64,000 nt of DNA, from the NCBI RefSeq assembly GCF_001049735.1, contig NZ_CVPC01000008.1:22807-86806 (forward strand), written 5' to 3'. Under the pieces are notes generated by a model, which was not told the origin of the DNA, did not search any database, and saw nothing but the letters and a program-made list of their open reading frames with translations. Made by a program: the position numbers and the translations under genes. This document shows positions 18,247-27,622 of this stretch, in pieces; the first letter of the stretch is position 1; the number at the start of each line of letters is the position of its first letter. The DNA comes from Nereida ignava. GTDB lineage: Bacteria; Pseudomonadota; Alphaproteobacteria; Rhodobacterales; Rhodobacteraceae.

Positions 18247-18452
18247 GTATCTGTGTGCTGACTAAAGTATTCGGCAAGAACCCGCCAGTTTTGAGCCACC
18301 CCAAGCCCAAGCGCCTTTGCACGAGACCAAAATTGTTTGCGGTCCATTAACCACCGCCTTAAACCATTGTGAAAGATGTACTTTGCAGACAGGTCGCAGA
18401 GCCATCGTGACGTAACAAACAGAAACGGAACAGTTTTTTGGCGCTACCTTTG

Positions 18453-19757
18453 ATGAACCGTTTAAACCACCGCCTTGAAAACGTCTTCCCAGAGCGGCGG
18501 TTGTTTTTGCGTTCAGACAATGAGACCCGCTATATTCTGCTCAAACCCGTGACCCAATTGATTGGCATCGTCGGCAGTACGGCCGTTGTCGCGTGGTCAA
18601 TCATCGCCACCTCAATTTTGATCATGGATAACATCGGCGCTGGCAATTTCCGCGAGCAGGCGAAGCGTGATCAGGCGTTTTATCTTGAACGGCTGAACGC
18701 GCTTGCGGATGAACGTGACATCCGAGCGGCCGAAGCACTTGCCTCTCAAGAACAGTTCAACACTGCCCTGAGCCAGATTTCTGTGATGCAGACGCAATTG
18801 TTGGAAACCCAGGAACGGCGCCGCGAGCTTGAAATTGGGATGGAAGCTTTCCAAGAAACGCTGCGCCGTGTGAGCGGAGAGCGCGAAGACGCCCGTGACA
18901 AGCTGCAAGAGTTGAACGCGTCCCTTGAGGGTGAAACTGAAACCGGACAAAACCCGCTAAGCGCTGCGCGCGATCTTGAAACCACCGTCGATTACTTGGC
19001 CGGTGCACTGTCAGAAACCGCAGGCGAGCGGGACACAATTGTGGCAGACGCGCAGGCCGCGCTGATTGCTGCCGATGAAATGGCCGCAGAGCTTAAAATC
19101 CTTGAAGACCGCAACAACGAGATTTTTCGCACCCTAGAAGAAGCGATGACAGTTTCAGTTGAGCCGCTGGACAAGATGTTCCGTAAGGCTGGCCTGTCGA
19201 CGGACAATCTTCTCAAACAAGTGCGTCGCGGGTATTCCGGACAAGGCGGCCCCCTCGCCCCTTTGTCTTTCTCGACCCGCGGGGAGATTGATCCAAGTAC
19301 CGAGCGTGCTAACAGCATCATCGACAAACTCGATGAGCTGAACCTCTATCGAATCGCTGCCGAAAAAGCACCTTTCACCATGCCCGTGAAGAACAATTAC
19401 CGCTTCACCTCTGGGTTTGGCCCCCGCTGGGGCCGCATGCACAACGGCACAGATTTTGCGGCACCGGTTGGCACACCGATCTATGCACCGGCAGACGGTG
19501 TAGTAACTTTTGCTGGCTGGTCGTCAGGATATGGACGTTTGGTGAAGATCAAACACGACTTCGGCATCGAGACAAGATACGCCCACCAATCCAGAATTCG
19601 CGTAAAAGTAGGCCAAAGGGTCTCGCGCGGAGACCGGATCGGTGATATTGGCAATTCTGGCCGGTCCACTGGACCGCACTTACACTACGAGATCCGCGTT
19701 GGCGGGCGTCCCATCAACCCAATGATCTATATCAAGGCTGGTCAAAATGTTTTCTAA
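18453..19757 (+). CDS. M23 (LytM-type) peptidoglycan endopeptidase with coiled coil
   Basis: A 434-residue envelope protein with one membrane span (about 36-62, ending in SILIM), a long coiled coil (about 70-230, rich in Glu/Arg/Gln) and a C-terminal M23 peptidase domain. The zinc motif HNGTDFAAPVGTPIYAPADG and the second half HLHYEIRVGGRPINP are present, so the active site appears complete. The ATG at 18453 is used; a TTG five codons upstream is the alternative. The gene overlaps the bactofilin gene by 11 bp. M23 peptidases next to bactofilins commonly act together in local peptidoglycan remodelling and cell shape. Confidence 0.93.
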   Translation: MNRLNHRLENVFPERRLFLRSDNETRYILLKPVTQLIGIVGSTAVVAWSIIATSILIMDNIGAGNFREQAKRDQAFYLERLNALADERDIRAAEALASQEQFNTALSQISVMQTQLLETQERRRELEIGMEAFQETLRRVSGEREDARDKLQELNASLEGETETGQNPLSAARDLETTVDYLAGALSETAGERDTIVADAQAALIAADEMAAELKILEDRNNEIFRTLEEAMTVSVEPLDKMFRKAGLSTDNLLKQVRRGYSGQGGPLAPLSFSTRGEIDPSTERANSIIDKLDELNLYRIAAEKAPFTMPVKNNYRFTSGFGPRWGRMHNGTDFAAPVGTPIYAPADGVVTFAGWSSGYGRLVKIKHDFGIETRYAHQSRIRVKVGQRVSRGDRIGDIGNSGRSTGPHLHYEIRVGGRPINPMIYIKAGQNVF

Positions 19758-20241
19758 AAGCAAAATCAACGATCCTGCACCCAAAAGCGATGACACAACT
19801 GCGGCCCCCGCTCCTGCGGCAGCCAAAGCGCCAACGCCCGAATTCAAGCCGTCTGCGCCAAAACCCAAAGCGCCTGCATCGCTGATCTCAAGCGATCTGC
19901 ACGTCAAAGGCAACCTGCGCACCGCTGGCGACATACAAGTTGAAGGCGAAGTCGAAGGCGACATCCGTGCTCATTTGCTGACCATCGGCGAGAGCGCAAC
20001 AATTCGCGGCGAAGTGATTGCTGACGACGTTGTCATCCACGGTCACATCGTAGGGCGCGTACGCGGTCTGAAAGTGCGCCTGACATCAACTGCACGCGTT
20101 GAGGGTGACATCATCCACAAGACAATTGCAATCGAGAGCGGCGCGCATTTCGAGGGCTCTGTTCAACGTCAGGACGACCCACTGGCAGCCGGTGCTAAAT
20201 CAGCGCCCGCACCAAAGCCTGCGCCAACCAAACCTGAATAA
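19747..20241 (+). CDS. Bactofilin (polymer-forming cytoskeletal protein)
   Basis: A 164-residue protein with a Pro/Ala/Lys-rich tail (1-50), a bactofilin beta-helix core (about 52-140, repeats such as VKGNLRTAGDIQVEGEVEGD and VEGDIIHKTIAIESGAHFEG) and another Pro/Ala/Lys-rich tail. Bactofilins form membrane-associated filaments without nucleotide and position wall enzymes. The overlap with the preceding M23 peptidase gene (start codon inside its last codons) suggests translational coupling and a physical partnership. A strong terminator follows at once. Confidence 0.95.
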   Translation: MFSKSKINDPAPKSDDTTAAPAPAAAKAPTPEFKPSAPKPKAPASLISSDLHVKGNLRTAGDIQVEGEVEGDIRAHLLTIGESATIRGEVIADDVVIHGHIVGRVRGLKVRLTSTARVEGDIIHKTIAIESGAHFEGSVQRQDDPLAAGAKSAPAPKPAPTKPE

Positions 20242-20262
20242 CAGACGACGACAGACAGTTTC

Positions 20263-20291
20263 AAAAGGCGTCCTTCGGGGCGCCTTTTTTT
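20263..20291 (+). terminator. Strong rho-independent terminator after bactofilin
   Basis: An 11-bp stem (20263-20273 with 20278-20288) is capped by a TTCG tetraloop and followed by an uninterrupted T-run. It ends the M23-bactofilin transcript. Confidence 0.93.
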
Positions 20292-20308
20292 ATTATCCTG
20301 CACCGTAG

Positions 20309-21115
20309 TCAGCCGGATTTTTGCGGGCGGGCATGATCTGAAATTTGCTGAATTTTATACAGGTGCCACGTGGCGTGCCCAAAAAGTGGCAGCACAATAA
20401 ACATGCCCAGAAATGCGGGAATAATTGCCGTGATTGTGGCAAGACCAATCACCGCCCCCCAGATTATATAGGGCACGGGATAAGCCATCACTTGAGTAAT
20501 CGATGCAAGGCCCGCAGTCATGAAATCGACGTCGCGATCAATAAGCATCGGCAATCCGAAAAGCGTCATTGAGAAAATTAGCGTCGAAAAGACAGCGCCG
20601 ACGCCTGTGCCAAGCGCCAGCATGGTAAGGCCGTTGCCGCTTAGAAACACCTCTGCACTGGACGAAATGTTGACCATCGGCTGTAGCCCCAAAAACAGTG
20701 CAAAAAGCATATGCCCAAGGAAAAACCAAAACAGCAGCATCACCACAATGATCACCGCAAGCCACGGCACTTGTCCATTTTTAAGCGCCCAGATAGCCCG
20801 TAAAATGCCCCACATTGTGATGGGCCGCCCACGATGATGTTGCCAACTGATTAGATAAAACCCAAGTGCCGCAAGTGAGCCAACCATTGGAAATCCCATA
20901 ACCGCAAGCACCAACCAATAGCTCTGCCCTGAGGCATATGTCAGCGTGGAAATCGCAAGGCCGATGATTACAAAGGCCCCCGCAAACACCAGCGCAAACG
21001 CTGGGTAGCGCACCATATCAACCGCCCCTGCCCGAAGCGCACGCATAAAATCACGGCGCTTAGGGGCACGAAATTTAGTCACACCGTGCGGTCTATTTTT
21101 CAGGTAGTCATCCAT
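20309..21115 (-). CDS. DUF2189 polytopic inner-membrane protein
   Basis: A 268-residue protein with about six hydrophobic segments after a basic N-terminus (KNRPHGVTKFRAPKRRDF). Segments include ALVFAGAFVIIGLAIST, WLVLAVMGFPMVGSLAALGF, and the C-terminal VIGLATITAIIPAFLGMFI. It matches my recollection of the DUF2189 'predicted integral membrane protein' family of alphaproteobacteria, of unknown function. It lies between the bactofilin terminator and prfB, with an independent start (ATG 21115). Confidence 0.8.
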   Translation of the reverse strand: MDDYLKNRPHGVTKFRAPKRRDFMRALRAGAVDMVRYPAFALVFAGAFVIIGLAISTLTYASGQSYWLVLAVMGFPMVGSLAALGFYLISWQHHRGRPITMWGILRAIWALKNGQVPWLAVIIVVMLLFWFFLGHMLFALFLGLQPMVNISSSAEVFLSGNGLTMLALGTGVGAVFSTLIFSMTLFGLPMLIDRDVDFMTAGLASITQVMAYPVPYIIWGAVIGLATITAIIPAFLGMFIVLPLFGHATWHLYKIQQISDHARPQKSG

Positions 21116-21199
21116 AAAACGAGCGTAGCGCGCAGCGGATCAAGCAGTCAATCTTTGCCACGGAGCAGCGTCTATTGGCCAGCTAACTAGGGGGCTGCG

Positions 21200-22327
21200 T
21201 TAGTCTTCCGCGTTGGCTTCTGCGCGCGATTTACCAGAAACATTCATCGCCAGCGTCGCCCCCATCAAGCCATCAAGATCACCGTCGAGGACCCCTTTGG
21301 TATCGGACGTCTCAAAGCTGGTGCGCAGGTCTTTCACCATCTGGTAAGGTTGCAGCACATACGAGCGGATCTGGTTGCCCCACCCTGCATCGCCTTTGTT
21401 TTCATGCGCTTCATTGATGGCCGCGTTACGGCGGTCCAATTCCATTTGATACAACCGCGATTTCAACGCCTTCATCGCAATATCGCGGTTCTGGTGTTGG
21501 GATTTCTCAGAACTGGTCACGACAATGCCTGTTGGGTTGTGTGTAATCCGGACGGCCGAGTCAGTCGTGTTCACGTGCTGCCCGCCCGCACCAGATGAAC
21601 GATACGTATCAATCCGGATATCAGCGGGGTTCACCTCAATGTCGATGTTGTCATCCACAACCGGATAGACCCAGACAGACGTGAAGGACGTGTGCCGCTT
21701 GGCGGCGCTATCAAACGGGCTGATGCGCACCAAACGGTGCACGCCGCTCTCGGACTTCAACCAACCATAGGCATTCGGACCGCTGATCTTGTAAGCCGCA
21801 GACTTGATACCCGCTTCGTCACCTGCCGATTCCGATTGCAGCTCAACTTTATAGCCCTTCTTTTCGGCCCAACGGACATACATCCGCGCCAGCATGCTTG
21901 CCCAATCACACGACTCTGTTCCGCCGGCACCTGCGTTAATTTCAAGAAAGGTATCGTTGCCGTCCGCCTCGCCGTTCAGCAATGCCTCAAGCTCCTTCGC
22001 AGCGGCCGTTTCTTTCAGGTCGCGCAGGACTTGCTCGGCTTCTGCCACCACATCCGCGTCGTCTTCCATTTCGCCCAATTCGATCAACTCAATGTTGTCT
22101 GCCAAGGCTTGGGTCAGGTTTTTCTCAACGGTCATGGCATCCACCAGAACCTGTCGTTCGCGCATCAATTTTTGCGCGTTGTCCGGATCATTCCAGAGAT
22201 CAGGATCTTCCGTGCGGGCATTGAACTCTTCAAGGCGGTACGGCGCAGTCTCGATATCCATACGTTGGCGGACCAACTCAAGGGACTTTTCGATTTCAGT
22301 AACGATGTTCTGGATTTCTGCGCGCAT
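21200..22327 (-). CDS. prfB: Peptide chain release factor 2, single-frame gene
   Basis: RF2 recognises UAA and UGA stop codons and triggers release of the finished peptide. The 375-residue product shows the tripeptide anticodon SPF ([13 protein letters not shown]) and the GGQ catalytic loop [16 protein letters not shown]. The reading frame is continuous: the programmed +1 frameshift with internal UGA found in many bacteria near codon 26 is absent. The start at MRAEIQ (22327) fits the family better than the ATG six codons upstream (22345). Confidence 0.96.
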   Translation of the reverse strand: MRAEIQNIVTEIEKSLELVRQRMDIETAPYRLEEFNARTEDPDLWNDPDNAQKLMRERQVLVDAMTVEKNLTQALADNIELIELGEMEDDADVVAEAEQVLRDLKETAAAKELEALLNGEADGNDTFLEINAGAGGTESCDWASMLARMYVRWAEKKGYKVELQSESAGDEAGIKSAAYKISGPNAYGWLKSESGVHRLVRISPFDSAAKRHTSFTSVWVYPVVDDNIDIEVNPADIRIDTYRSSGAGGQHVNTTDSAVRITHNPTGIVVTSSEKSQHQNRDIAMKALKSRLYQMELDRRNAAINEAHENKGDAGWGNQIRSYVLQPYQMVKDLRTSFETSDTKGVLDGDLDGLMGATLAMNVSGKSRAEANAED

Positions 22328-22430
22328 AGAATTTAAGGCCTTCAACTTGTCTGCCCCTGCTCTAGCCTAGGGGCGCGCGCCCCACAAGCCGGACCCGCAG
22401 AGGCGCCGCCCGCAGGCGGCAGTCATTTGT

Positions 22431-24992
22431 CTAATACAGCCCACCAGATGAGAGCGAGCCAAAACTTGCTTTGGGCGCAACACGGGCCTTTTTGCCGCTG
22501 GATGTGGTAACCTCGCGACTGGTGGCCTCCGCCACATCATCAAAAAGCGGAAGGTCACTGCCCATCGCAAAGCCACCATCAAACGTCACCCCAAAGAGCG
22601 GCTCTTCGCCCTCGCGGAAACATTCCGAGACGATACCCTCACCAGACGCATCTTGGGGTAAACGCGCACCCGTGATCCGGTCGATCTTGAGAAACTGACA
22701 ACTGCTTGGCACATCAAAAGAACCACCACCGTATTTCTCAACCGCTTTTGTCATGAACTGATTGAAAACCGGTCCGCACATACCGCCACCTGATGCCCCA
22801 CGGCCAAGGCCGCGCGGTGTATCATGCCCGATGTAGCACCCCGCCACGATGTTCGACGTGAACCCCACAAACCAGACGTCTTTGGCGTCATTTGTCGTAC
22901 CGGTCTTACCTGCCACGGGCACCGACAGATTTACCGTCGAGCGCGCTGTGCCCCGCTCAACCACGCCGCTCAGCATCGATGTCAGCTGATAGGCGGTGAT
23001 AGGGTCCAGCACCCGCTCGCGGTTTGAAGTGATCCGCGGCGCAAAACCGGCTTCAAGGCTCGCAAATTGACAATCCTCACAGATCCGCTGGTCATGCTTG
23101 TAAACTGTGCGCCCAAACCGGTCCTGCACGCGGTCAACCAATGTAGGCTCAACACGCTCACCGCCGTTGGCAAACATTGCATAGGCCGCGACCACATTGA
23201 ACAACGTGGTTTCCTGACTGCCCAAAGAGTTTGCCAAAAAGCGGCGCATCTCATCGGGGCCGTAGATGCCAAAACGTTCCGCATAATCACCCACAACATC
23301 CATGCCGGTTTCTTGGGCCAGACGGATCGTCATCAAGTTACGAGACTGCTCAATCCCTGTGCGCACAGGCGTCGGGCCATAGAATTGCTTCGAGGCATTC
23401 TGCGGACGCCACAGCCCTTGGGGGGTATCAATTTCAATTGGCGCATCGACCACGATTGTTGCGGGCGTGTAGCCACTATCCAAGGCTGCTGCATAGACGA
23501 ACGGCTTAAATGACGAACCTGGCTGGCGCTTGGCTTGGGTGGCACGGTTGAATACTGAATGCTGATATGAAAACCCACCCTGCATGGCCAGAACGCGGCC
23601 CGTGTTGACGTCCATTGCCATAAAGCCGCCCTGCACTTCTGGGACTTGGCGCAGGGTCCAGCGGATGAAACGGCCATCTGCATCTGCGGTCATGCGGCGG
23701 ACGTGCACAACCTCACCCACCTTTAGCAAATCCGAAGGCACGCGGGCTTGGCGGCTGGTACTGCCATCGGCATTTTGGCGGCGCGCCCATGTCACGTCAT
23801 TAGCCGCGATCACACCACCCGCTTCAGGATCTGTGACCCCTTCGATCCCAAGACGTGCACTGTCACCAGACACACTAAGGACCACCGCCGGATACCATTT
23901 ATTCTCAAGCGAGATATCGCGCGAAATATCAACGTTGCTCAGCGCCTCGCGCCACGCCGCCTCATCCCCCAGTACGTCTTCGGACAGTGTTTTACCCGTA
24001 GGTCGCCAGATACCGATGTTGCGATCGTAGGCTTCCAAACCGCGCTGCAGGGCATCAGCGGCCTCAACCTGCATCTCCGGATCGACTGTGGCGCGGACTG
24101 ACATGCCGCCGCTGAAAAACTCGTCCTCGCCAAAATCGCGGCTCAATTGGCGGCGAATTTCATCTGTGAAATAATCGCGGTCCGGAAGTTGCGCCTTAAA
24201 GCCTTCGTAATCGCCACTTTGTACAGTGCGAAGGGGTTCTTCTTTGGCCAACTCATATTGATCGCGGGTGATGTAGCCGTTCTCCATCATCTCGCGCAGG
24301 ACAAAATTGCGGCGCGTCACAGCGCGCTCAACCTGCCGGACCGGATGATAGCGCGACGGCGCTTTTGGCAGCACTGCAAGATAGGCCGCCTCACTGACAG
24401 TCAGTTCAGAAAGACCCTTGTTGAAATAGGTCTGCGCCGCAGCGGCAACACCGTAAGAGTTCTGCCCAAGGAAAATCTCGTTCAGGTAAAGCTCAAGAAT
24501 TTTGTCTTTGCTAAGTGTGTCTTCAATGCGCGTGGCAAGGATCAACTCTTTGATCTTGCGCTCGGCCGACCTGTCCCCCGACAGCAAAAAGTTTTTCATC
24601 ACCTGTTGCGTGATCGTCGAAGCCCCGCGCACATCAGAGCCGCGCGATTTCACCGCATCAACCGCAGCCGCCGCCATCCCGCGCGCATCATAGCCAGCAT
24701 GGGTGTAGAAGTTCTTATCTTCTGCAGAAATAAACGCACCCTTGACCAGTTCTGGGATCTCATCTGCGGGCGAGAACAACCGCCGCTCGCGCGCGAATTC
24801 ATCAATCACGCGGCCTTCGCCGGAATAAATCCGGCTAATCGTCGGCGGGGTGTATTGCGCAAGACTTTCGTGGCTGGGCAGATCACGGCCGTACATCCAA
24901 AAGACGGCCCCAATGGTCAGCGCCCCAAAGAAAAGCGCCAAAGTCACACTGCTGAAAATCGCACCAAAGAAAGAAAAAATCGACCGCAGCAT
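22431..24992 (-). CDS. mrcA: Penicillin-binding protein 1A, bifunctional transglycosylase-transpeptidase
   Basis: An 853-residue class A PBP that polymerises and cross-links peptidoglycan. Order: N-terminal membrane anchor (5-31), GT51 domain (motifs AEDKNFYTHAGYD and GASTITQQVMKN), an OB-like insertion with an R/D-rich middle, and the transpeptidase with active-site Ser in RQPGSSFKPF (SxxK), EQSRN (SxN) and VAGKTGTTNDAKDVWF (KTG). The C-terminal tail is Ser/Lys-rich. It lies downstream of the amidase gene on the same strand (about 100 bp apart), forming a wall-metabolism pair. Confidence 0.97.
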   Translation of the reverse strand: MLRSIFSFFGAIFSSVTLALFFGALTIGAVFWMYGRDLPSHESLAQYTPPTISRIYSGEGRVIDEFARERRLFSPADEIPELVKGAFISAEDKNFYTHAGYDARGMAAAAVDAVKSRGSDVRGASTITQQVMKNFLLSGDRSAERKIKELILATRIEDTLSKDKILELYLNEIFLGQNSYGVAAAAQTYFNKGLSELTVSEAAYLAVLPKAPSRYHPVRQVERAVTRRNFVLREMMENGYITRDQYELAKEEPLRTVQSGDYEGFKAQLPDRDYFTDEIRRQLSRDFGEDEFFSGGMSVRATVDPEMQVEAADALQRGLEAYDRNIGIWRPTGKTLSEDVLGDEAAWREALSNVDISRDISLENKWYPAVVLSVSGDSARLGIEGVTDPEAGGVIAANDVTWARRQNADGSTSRQARVPSDLLKVGEVVHVRRMTADADGRFIRWTLRQVPEVQGGFMAMDVNTGRVLAMQGGFSYQHSVFNRATQAKRQPGSSFKPFVYAAALDSGYTPATIVVDAPIEIDTPQGLWRPQNASKQFYGPTPVRTGIEQSRNLMTIRLAQETGMDVVGDYAERFGIYGPDEMRRFLANSLGSQETTLFNVVAAYAMFANGGERVEPTLVDRVQDRFGRTVYKHDQRICEDCQFASLEAGFAPRITSNRERVLDPITAYQLTSMLSGVVERGTARSTVNLSVPVAGKTGTTNDAKDVWFVGFTSNIVAGCYIGHDTPRGLGRGASGGGMCGPVFNQFMTKAVEKYGGGSFDVPSSCQFLKIDRITGARLPQDASGEGIVSECFREGEEPLFGVTFDGGFAMGSDLPLFDDVAEATSREVTTSSGKKARVAPKASFGSLSSGGLY

Positions 24993-25090
24993 TTAATCCA
25001 CCTGAATGCCCTGAACTCTGAATAGGCTATATAGTGGGGGCGCAGGCGCGTCAAAACAACCCGTATCACGGTTGTGCGAAAGACCGCCGC

Positions 25091-26326
25091 TCATTGACGT
25101 GTCCGTTTGGCCAATTCCGCGTCCTCAGCCGCCCAAAGGCGAACGCCGGCCACCAGCCCCAAAATTGCTTGGGCGCGCCATTCGGGGTTGGTTAAATTCG
25201 CAAGGTCTTGGGCGTCCGACATGAACCCCAACTCGACCAAGACAGATGGAATATCTGGCGCCTTGAGCACCGCAAAACCCGCCTGTCTGCGCGGGCGCGA
25301 GTTGATCCCGTCAACGCTGGCTTTGATGCCGCCCACTAATAATTCCGCTAACCGATCCGCGCGCGGTTGGGTTTCACGCCGCGCCAGATCAATCAAAACG
25401 CCGGCTACTGTGTCGTCTTGCCCCACAAGGTCCACGCCGCCCAAAATATCACTTCGGTCATGGCCGCGGGCCAACTGTGCGCTGGCCGCGTCCGTTGCTT
25501 CATCCGCAAGGGTGTACACCGTAGCGCCCCGCGCCCTACCGCCACTTAGCGCGTCTGCATGTAGCGATATCAACACATCCGCTTGCGTTTTATGGGCAAT
25601 CGAGACCCGTTCACGCAAGGACACAAACACATCATCGTTGCGGGTCAAAATAACGCGGTGTCCATCGCGTATCAGCGCCTCGCCCAAAGCCCGTGCAAAG
25701 CTCAGCATAAGAGCTGCTTCTTGGTAGGACCCCACCTCGGCGCCCGGATCAATACCGCCGTGCCCAGGGTCCACAACAATGGTCAGGCCCTGCTCGGGTA
25801 CATTCGTAGCGCTGTCTTGGACACCTGCCGTATCCGCAAGTGCCAATGCAACTCCGCGCCCATCTGCTTCAACAGCCGCGGCAAAACCGTCCTCATCCGT
25901 CTGGCGTAGAACAAAGCTAAGCATCGCACCGCTGCCGTCTTGTTTGATCCGCATCTGCGATTTGCCAACGGTCATAGGCCCATCCAGCGTGAGCACCATC
26001 CGCGACCATCCAGCGCGAATTTGGCCAAACCCAATATCCGTTACACGCTGTGAGCGGATTATATCATCAACATTAGCTTCGCCAGACAGTCCATTGAAAT
26101 CAATGATAACTCTATGGGGAGCGTTCACATGTTTGATACGAAAAGGGACACCTTGGGTCAGTGACAATTGTACATCAACCCCGCGCCAAATCGGAGAAAT
26201 AGAACTGTCCTGCACCCGCAAATCCGCCCGTGCCGTCAGCGTTTGTGCCGACAGACCGAATGGCTGCACAACCAAAGCGAGACAAAAAATAATTGCCAAA
26301 AAGAGACAGTTTGAAAAACGGGGCAT
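25091..26326 (-). CDS. amiC: N-acetylmuramoyl-L-alanine amidase (AmiC-type) with AMIN domain
   Basis: A 411-residue secreted amidase that cleaves the stem peptide from peptidoglycan, mainly at division. It has a signal peptide (ends near PFGLSAQ), an AMIN domain (about 30-140: VRIKHVNAPHRVIIDFNG-type segment) that binds peptidoglycan, and an Amidase_3 domain with zinc ligands in VVDPGHGGIDPGAEVG, an Glu in YQEAALML and SLHADAL, ending VLVELGFMSDAQD. The ATG at 26326 directly precedes the signal peptide; the upstream ATG codons give an unsuitable N-terminus. It is adjacent to mrcA. Confidence 0.94.
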   Translation of the reverse strand: MPRFSNCLFLAIIFCLALVVQPFGLSAQTLTARADLRVQDSSISPIWRGVDVQLSLTQGVPFRIKHVNAPHRVIIDFNGLSGEANVDDIIRSQRVTDIGFGQIRAGWSRMVLTLDGPMTVGKSQMRIKQDGSGAMLSFVLRQTDEDGFAAAVEADGRGVALALADTAGVQDSATNVPEQGLTIVVDPGHGGIDPGAEVGSYQEAALMLSFARALGEALIRDGHRVILTRNDDVFVSLRERVSIAHKTQADVLISLHADALSGGRARGATVYTLADEATDAASAQLARGHDRSDILGGVDLVGQDDTVAGVLIDLARRETQPRADRLAELLVGGIKASVDGINSRPRRQAGFAVLKAPDIPSVLVELGFMSDAQDLANLTNPEWRAQAILGLVAGVRLWAAEDAELAKRTRQ

Positions 26327-26383
26327 GACTAACCGTGCTGGTGTTTCTTCAACTGTAGCGGACATGCAGCGTGGGCGCAAAGC

Positions 26384-27562
26384 TTAGCCCGCACGCGCGG
26401 ACATAAAGGCAGTCAGTCGCGCCAACCCTTCGATGATGTCGGCCGTGCCGCGTGCATATGAAAACCGCAAAGTCGTCGCACCGCGCACGGGGTCGAAATC
26501 CAAACCGGGGGTTACGGCAACGCCAGCCTCATTCAAAATTTCTGACGCAAACGCACGACTGTCATCTGTGTACTCACTGACATCCGCGTAAACATAAAAC
26601 GCACCATCGGGCGGTGCGATCTTGTCAAAGCCCGCCTTGGGCAACCCTTCCAACATCAAGCGGCGGTTTTCGCGGTACACATCCATATTCGCCTGCAGTT
26701 CTTCATCGCAATCCATTGCGGCCAGTGCAGCAACTTGGGCCACATGAGGGGCGCAAATAAACATGTTTTGGGCCAAGCGTTCAACGCGGCGAACCTGATC
26801 TTGGGGGACAACCATCCAGCCCACGCGCCAGCCGGTCATGCTGAAATATTTGGAAAACGAATTGATGACCCACGCATCGTCGCTGATCTCCAACGCCGTC
26901 ACCGCTTTGGCCTCATACTCAATGCCGTGATAGATTTCGTCACTGATAAAGGCAGCGCCCTCTGCCGCGCAGGCCTCAATGAGCGCGCGCATCGCATCGT
27001 GGTCCAACATGGTGCCAGACGGGTTGGCCGGCGAGGCCACCAACATGCCATCAAACTTACGCCCACCGTCTTTGGCAGCGTCTAAAATATCGTGCGCCAC
27101 GGGCTGCAGGCGGTTTTCCGCGCGGGTTTGCAGATCAACAGGTTCCACATTGAGGGCTTTGAAAATCTGGCGGTAGCTCGGATAGCCCGGCGCCCCAATC
27201 GCCACGCGGTCACCTGCATCAAAAAGCGCTGTAAATGCCAATACAAACGCGCCGCTGCTACCGGGGGTGATGATGATGCGTTCAGGATCTACCACAACAC
27301 CGTACCAATCCATGTATAGCTGGCTGATACGCGCACGAAGCGCCGGCAAACCTTTGGCGACAGTGTAGCCAAGCGCGTCGTCTTCCATCGCTTTTGCCGC
27401 TGCAGCGCGTGCGCCCGCAGGTGCACCTGTACCCGGCTGACCGACCTCCATGTGGATAATTGTTCGGCCCTCGGCCTCAAGGCGCGCGGCTTCTGCCATC
27501 ACGTCCATCACAATAAAGGGATCAACGGTGCCTCGCACCGATCCTTGTCTTGAAGTTCCCAT
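26384..27562 (-). CDS. Class I/II aminotransferase
   Basis: A 392-residue pyridoxal-phosphate enzyme of fold type I. The Schiff-base Lys is in NSFSKYFSMTGWRVGW; GQPGTGAPAGAR near the N-terminus and YARGTADIIEGLARL at the end are typical. The start ATG at 27562 follows a GGAGG ribosome site; an alternative ATG 14 codons upstream is weaker. The amino donor cannot be read from sequence (aspartate or alanine type are likely). It diverges from the M48-TPR gene and lies 57 bp upstream of amiC on the same strand. Confidence 0.92.
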   Translation of the reverse strand: MGTSRQGSVRGTVDPFIVMDVMAEAARLEAEGRTIIHMEVGQPGTGAPAGARAAAAKAMEDDALGYTVAKGLPALRARISQLYMDWYGVVVDPERIIITPGSSGAFVLAFTALFDAGDRVAIGAPGYPSYRQIFKALNVEPVDLQTRAENRLQPVAHDILDAAKDGGRKFDGMLVASPANPSGTMLDHDAMRALIEACAAEGAAFISDEIYHGIEYEAKAVTALEISDDAWVINSFSKYFSMTGWRVGWMVVPQDQVRRVERLAQNMFICAPHVAQVAALAAMDCDEELQANMDVYRENRRLMLEGLPKAGFDKIAPPDGAFYVYADVSEYTDDSRAFASEILNEAGVAVTPGLDFDPVRGATTLRFSYARGTADIIEGLARLTAFMSARAG

Positions 27563-27622
27563 GATGCCCTCCGATACTGCTTGTGAGTTCAAGACCAAAC
27601 CCATGCGCGAAGGTCAATCATC

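Noticed and set aside
18346..18364. TTAA-N8-TTAA as a CtrA site upstream of the M23/bactofilin genes
   Set aside because: The CtrA consensus needs a 7-bp spacer; here it is 8.
24147..25025. 292-codon plus-strand frame antisense to PBP1A
   Set aside because: PBP1A motifs lie on the minus strand over the whole stretch; the plus frame has no recognisable features.
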